A DNA stretch of 64,000 bases from assembly GCF_900114015.1 (NCBI RefSeq), contig NZ_FORN01000020.1:1-64000 (forward strand). Direction: 5' to 3'. Shown in pieces: positions 62,458-64,000 of this stretch; positions within the stretch are counted from its first letter, which is position 1; every line of letters begins with the position of its first letter. Both the position numbers and the translations under genes were made by a program. Origin of the DNA: Caulobacter sp. UNC279MFTsu5.1 (GTDB taxonomy: Bacteria; Pseudomonadota; Alphaproteobacteria; Caulobacterales; Caulobacteraceae). The notes under the pieces were generated by a model that was given only the letters and a program-made list of their open reading frames with translations, did not search any database and had not been told where the DNA came from.

Positions 62458-64000
62458 TTACCGCGGCAGCACCAAACCCGGATCCACCGGACGCGCCTTG
62501 TCCTTCGGGGTCGGAGCATAGCGGACCTCGAAGTGCAGCTGCGGCTCGGTGACGCCGCCGGTCTGGCCGACCGCACCCAGGGTGGCGCCCTGGGCGACCT
62601 GCTGGCGCATCTTGACCTCGGTGGTCGACAGGTGGGCGTAGGCCGTTACCCAGCCGTCGGCGTGCTTGACCAGCACCAGGTTGCCGAAGCCGGGCACCTG
62701 GTTGCCGGCATAGACCACCTCGCCCGCCGCGGCGGCGCGGACCGGCGTGCCGGCGGGCGCGCGGATGTTGACGCCGTCGTTGCGCTGGCCGACGCCCTTG
62801 GCGCCGAAGTCGGAGATCGTCTCGCCCTGCAGCGGCCACACGAAGCGGCCGCGGCCGGCGGCGGTGATCTCGGCCTCGGTCGGCGGCGGGCTGGAGCCGA
62901 TGATCTGGCCGGCGGACGGCGGCGGCGTCACCGGCTGGGCCGAGACCGGACCGGTGGGCGTGCGCGGATAGCTCGTGCTGGGCGACGGCGTGTAGGGACG
63001 CGGCGACGACGGCAGCGAGGCCGGCGGCGACGTCGGGGTCGGCGCCTGGGCCGGCGGGGTGTAGCTGGGCGTCGGCGTGGTCGGACGCGGGGTCGCGGGG
63101 CGCGGCGCGGCCGGGGCGGTCGTCACCGTCGTCTTCAGCGGACCCTTGTCCTTGTAGCCGGACGGCAGGCGCAGCTTCTGGCCCTTCTTGATCGCGGCCG
63201 AGGTGCGGATGTCGTTCTCTTCGGCCAGGGCGGCCGGCTTGACGTTGAAGCGCTTGGCGACGTTGGCCAGGGTGTCGCCGGTCTGGACCACATAGGCCTT
63301 GGCCGTGGTCGCCGGGCCCTTCAGCTTCTGGCCCGGCTTGATGCGGTACGGCGCTTCGAGGTCGTTGTCCTTGGCCAGGTCGGCGCGGGTGGTGTCCAGG
63401 CCGCGGGCGATCGCGTCGATCGCGTCGCCCGACTTGACGGTGTAGGTGCGGCGCGGGCCGGCGACTTCGACCACCGGGCCGGTGACGCTGACCGTCGTGG
63501 TGGTGACCGGGCGGGCGGCGGGAGCCTCGTCTTCCTCGACGTCGCGCGACGGGGCCGGAGCCGACGTCCGGCCGATCGGCGGCAGGCCGCTGGACGACGG
63601 AACGCTGGCCTGGGGCGGAGTGGCCGCCGGTCCCTGGGCGACCGGCTGCATCACGGTGGTCCGGCTGGGACCCTTGTCCCGGTAGCCGTCCGGCAGGCGC
63701 AGCTTCTGGCCCTTGCGGATCGGCGAGCCGGCGCTCAGATCGTTCTCTTCGGCCAGGGCGGCGGCCGAGACCGAGAAGCGCTTGGCGATGGCGAACATCG
63801 TGTCGCCGGTCTGGACGACATACGCCTTGGCGTCCTTGGTCTCGGGCCCCTGCAGCACCAGGCCGGGATGGATCCGGTACGGTGCCTTCAGGTCGTTGTC
63901 CTTGGCCAGTTGGGCGCGGGTGGTGCCCAGGGTGCGGGCGATGGCGTCGATATTGTCGCCCGACTTGACCTTGTAGCTCTTGGGCGGGCCGGCGATTGTC
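62458..64000 (-). CDS. dipM: DipM-like LysM/LytM cell-division protein (5' end beyond window)
   Basis: DipM binds septal peptidoglycan and controls autolysins during Caulobacter division. The frame stays open through the right edge, so the start and signal are outside; about 513 codons are visible. They hold four LysM modules in two A-B pairs (YKVKSGDNIDAIAR, then YVVQTGDTMFAIAK; TYTVKSGDAIDAIAR, then YVVQTGDTLANVAK), Pro-rich linkers, and a C-terminal M23/LytM domain. The first zinc-ligand pair is replaced (NDGVNI instead of HxGxDI), although AYAHLS and LHFEVR remain, so the domain should be inactive, as reported for DipM. Confidence 0.88.
   Translation of the reverse strand, partial: TIAGPPKSYKVKSGDNIDAIARTLGTTRAQLAKDNDLKAPYRIHPGLVLQGPETKDAKAYVVQTGDTMFAIAKRFSVSAAALAEENDLSAGSPIRKGQKLRLPDGYRDKGPSRTTVMQPVAQGPAATPPQASVPSSSGLPPIGRTSAPAPSRDVEEDEAPAARPVTTTTVSVTGPVVEVAGPRRTYTVKSGDAIDAIARGLDTTRADLAKDNDLEAPYRIKPGQKLKGPATTAKAYVVQTGDTLANVAKRFNVKPAALAEENDIRTSAAIKKGQKLRLPSGYKDKGPLKTTVTTAPAAPRPATPRPTTPTPSYTPPAQAPTPTSPPASLPSSPRPYTPSPSTSYPRTPTGPVSAQPVTPPPSAGQIIGSSPPPTEAEITAAGRGRFVWPLQGETISDFGAKGVGQRNDGVNIRAPAGTPVRAAAAGEVVYAGNQVPGFGNLVLVKHADGWVTAYAHLSTTEVKMRQQVAQGATLGAVGQTGGVTEPQLHFEVRYAPTPKDKARPVDPGLVLPR

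Overview
The window is very GC-rich, densely coded chromosomal DNA from an alphaproteobacterium, most probably Caulobacter or a close relative. Markers are a GcrA-family regulator, an alphaproteobacterial SOS box (GTTC-N7-GTTC) before recN, a DipM-like protein (four LysM modules plus a degenerate LytM domain), a Bpt leucyl-transferase and the secDF/Mth938 gene order. No prophage, insertion sequence, CRISPR array or rRNA operon was seen. The species cannot be fixed from sequence reading alone.

Layout. 1-11 kb: a hydroxyisobutyrate-dehydrogenase-like gene, motB, bpt, an MDR/SDR redox pair joined by a 46-codon ORF, a beta-lactamase-fold hydrolase, tRNA-Thr(UGU), small Caulobacter-type proteins, a candidate sRNA, a hydrolase-YaiI-arfB operon, MarR, and a GcrA paralogue. 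11-20 kb: a lipoprotein cytochrome c, a transketolase-like E1 enzyme, and an RND efflux pair with a nearby palindrome. 20-24 kb: class II aldolase, a spermidine-synthase-like protein, an 880-bp non-coding stretch rich in complementary segments, then the dapA-smpB pair. 24-33 kb: Slt-type transglycosylase, a TetR plus iron/B12-type ABC operon, a processive-type glycosyltransferase, and two rRNA-methyltransferase-like genes. 33-46 kb: DnaQ-like exonuclease and ligA, followed by an 11-gene type II secretion operon (gspI-J-L-M-C-D-K-G-O-E-F in transcription order), with a divergent TonB-like gene. 46-64 kb: a one-repeat RHS mini-protein, an acyltransferase, recN, bamD, lpxC, an S9 peptidase, a cluster of complex-I-assembly-like genes beside yajC-secD-secF, a DUF815 ATPase, and dipM, which runs off the right edge.

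How the genes fit together. Much of the window concerns envelope building: lpxC (lipid A), bamD (outer-membrane protein assembly), yajC-secDF (export), the T2SS (protein release), Slt and DipM (wall remodelling and division), dapA (lysine/diaminopimelate) and RND efflux. A second theme is repair and rescue: ligA, recN, smpB, arfB. Genes are tightly packed, and ATGA or TGATG stop/start overlaps are the rule, which implies translational coupling.

The least explained elements are the 7407-7488 sRNA candidate, the 21.5-22.4 kb non-coding stretch, families of palindromic intergenic repeats about 110-130 bp long, the 46-aa coupled ORF, and the 86-aa exported YD-repeat protein. No clearly new multi-gene system was found.
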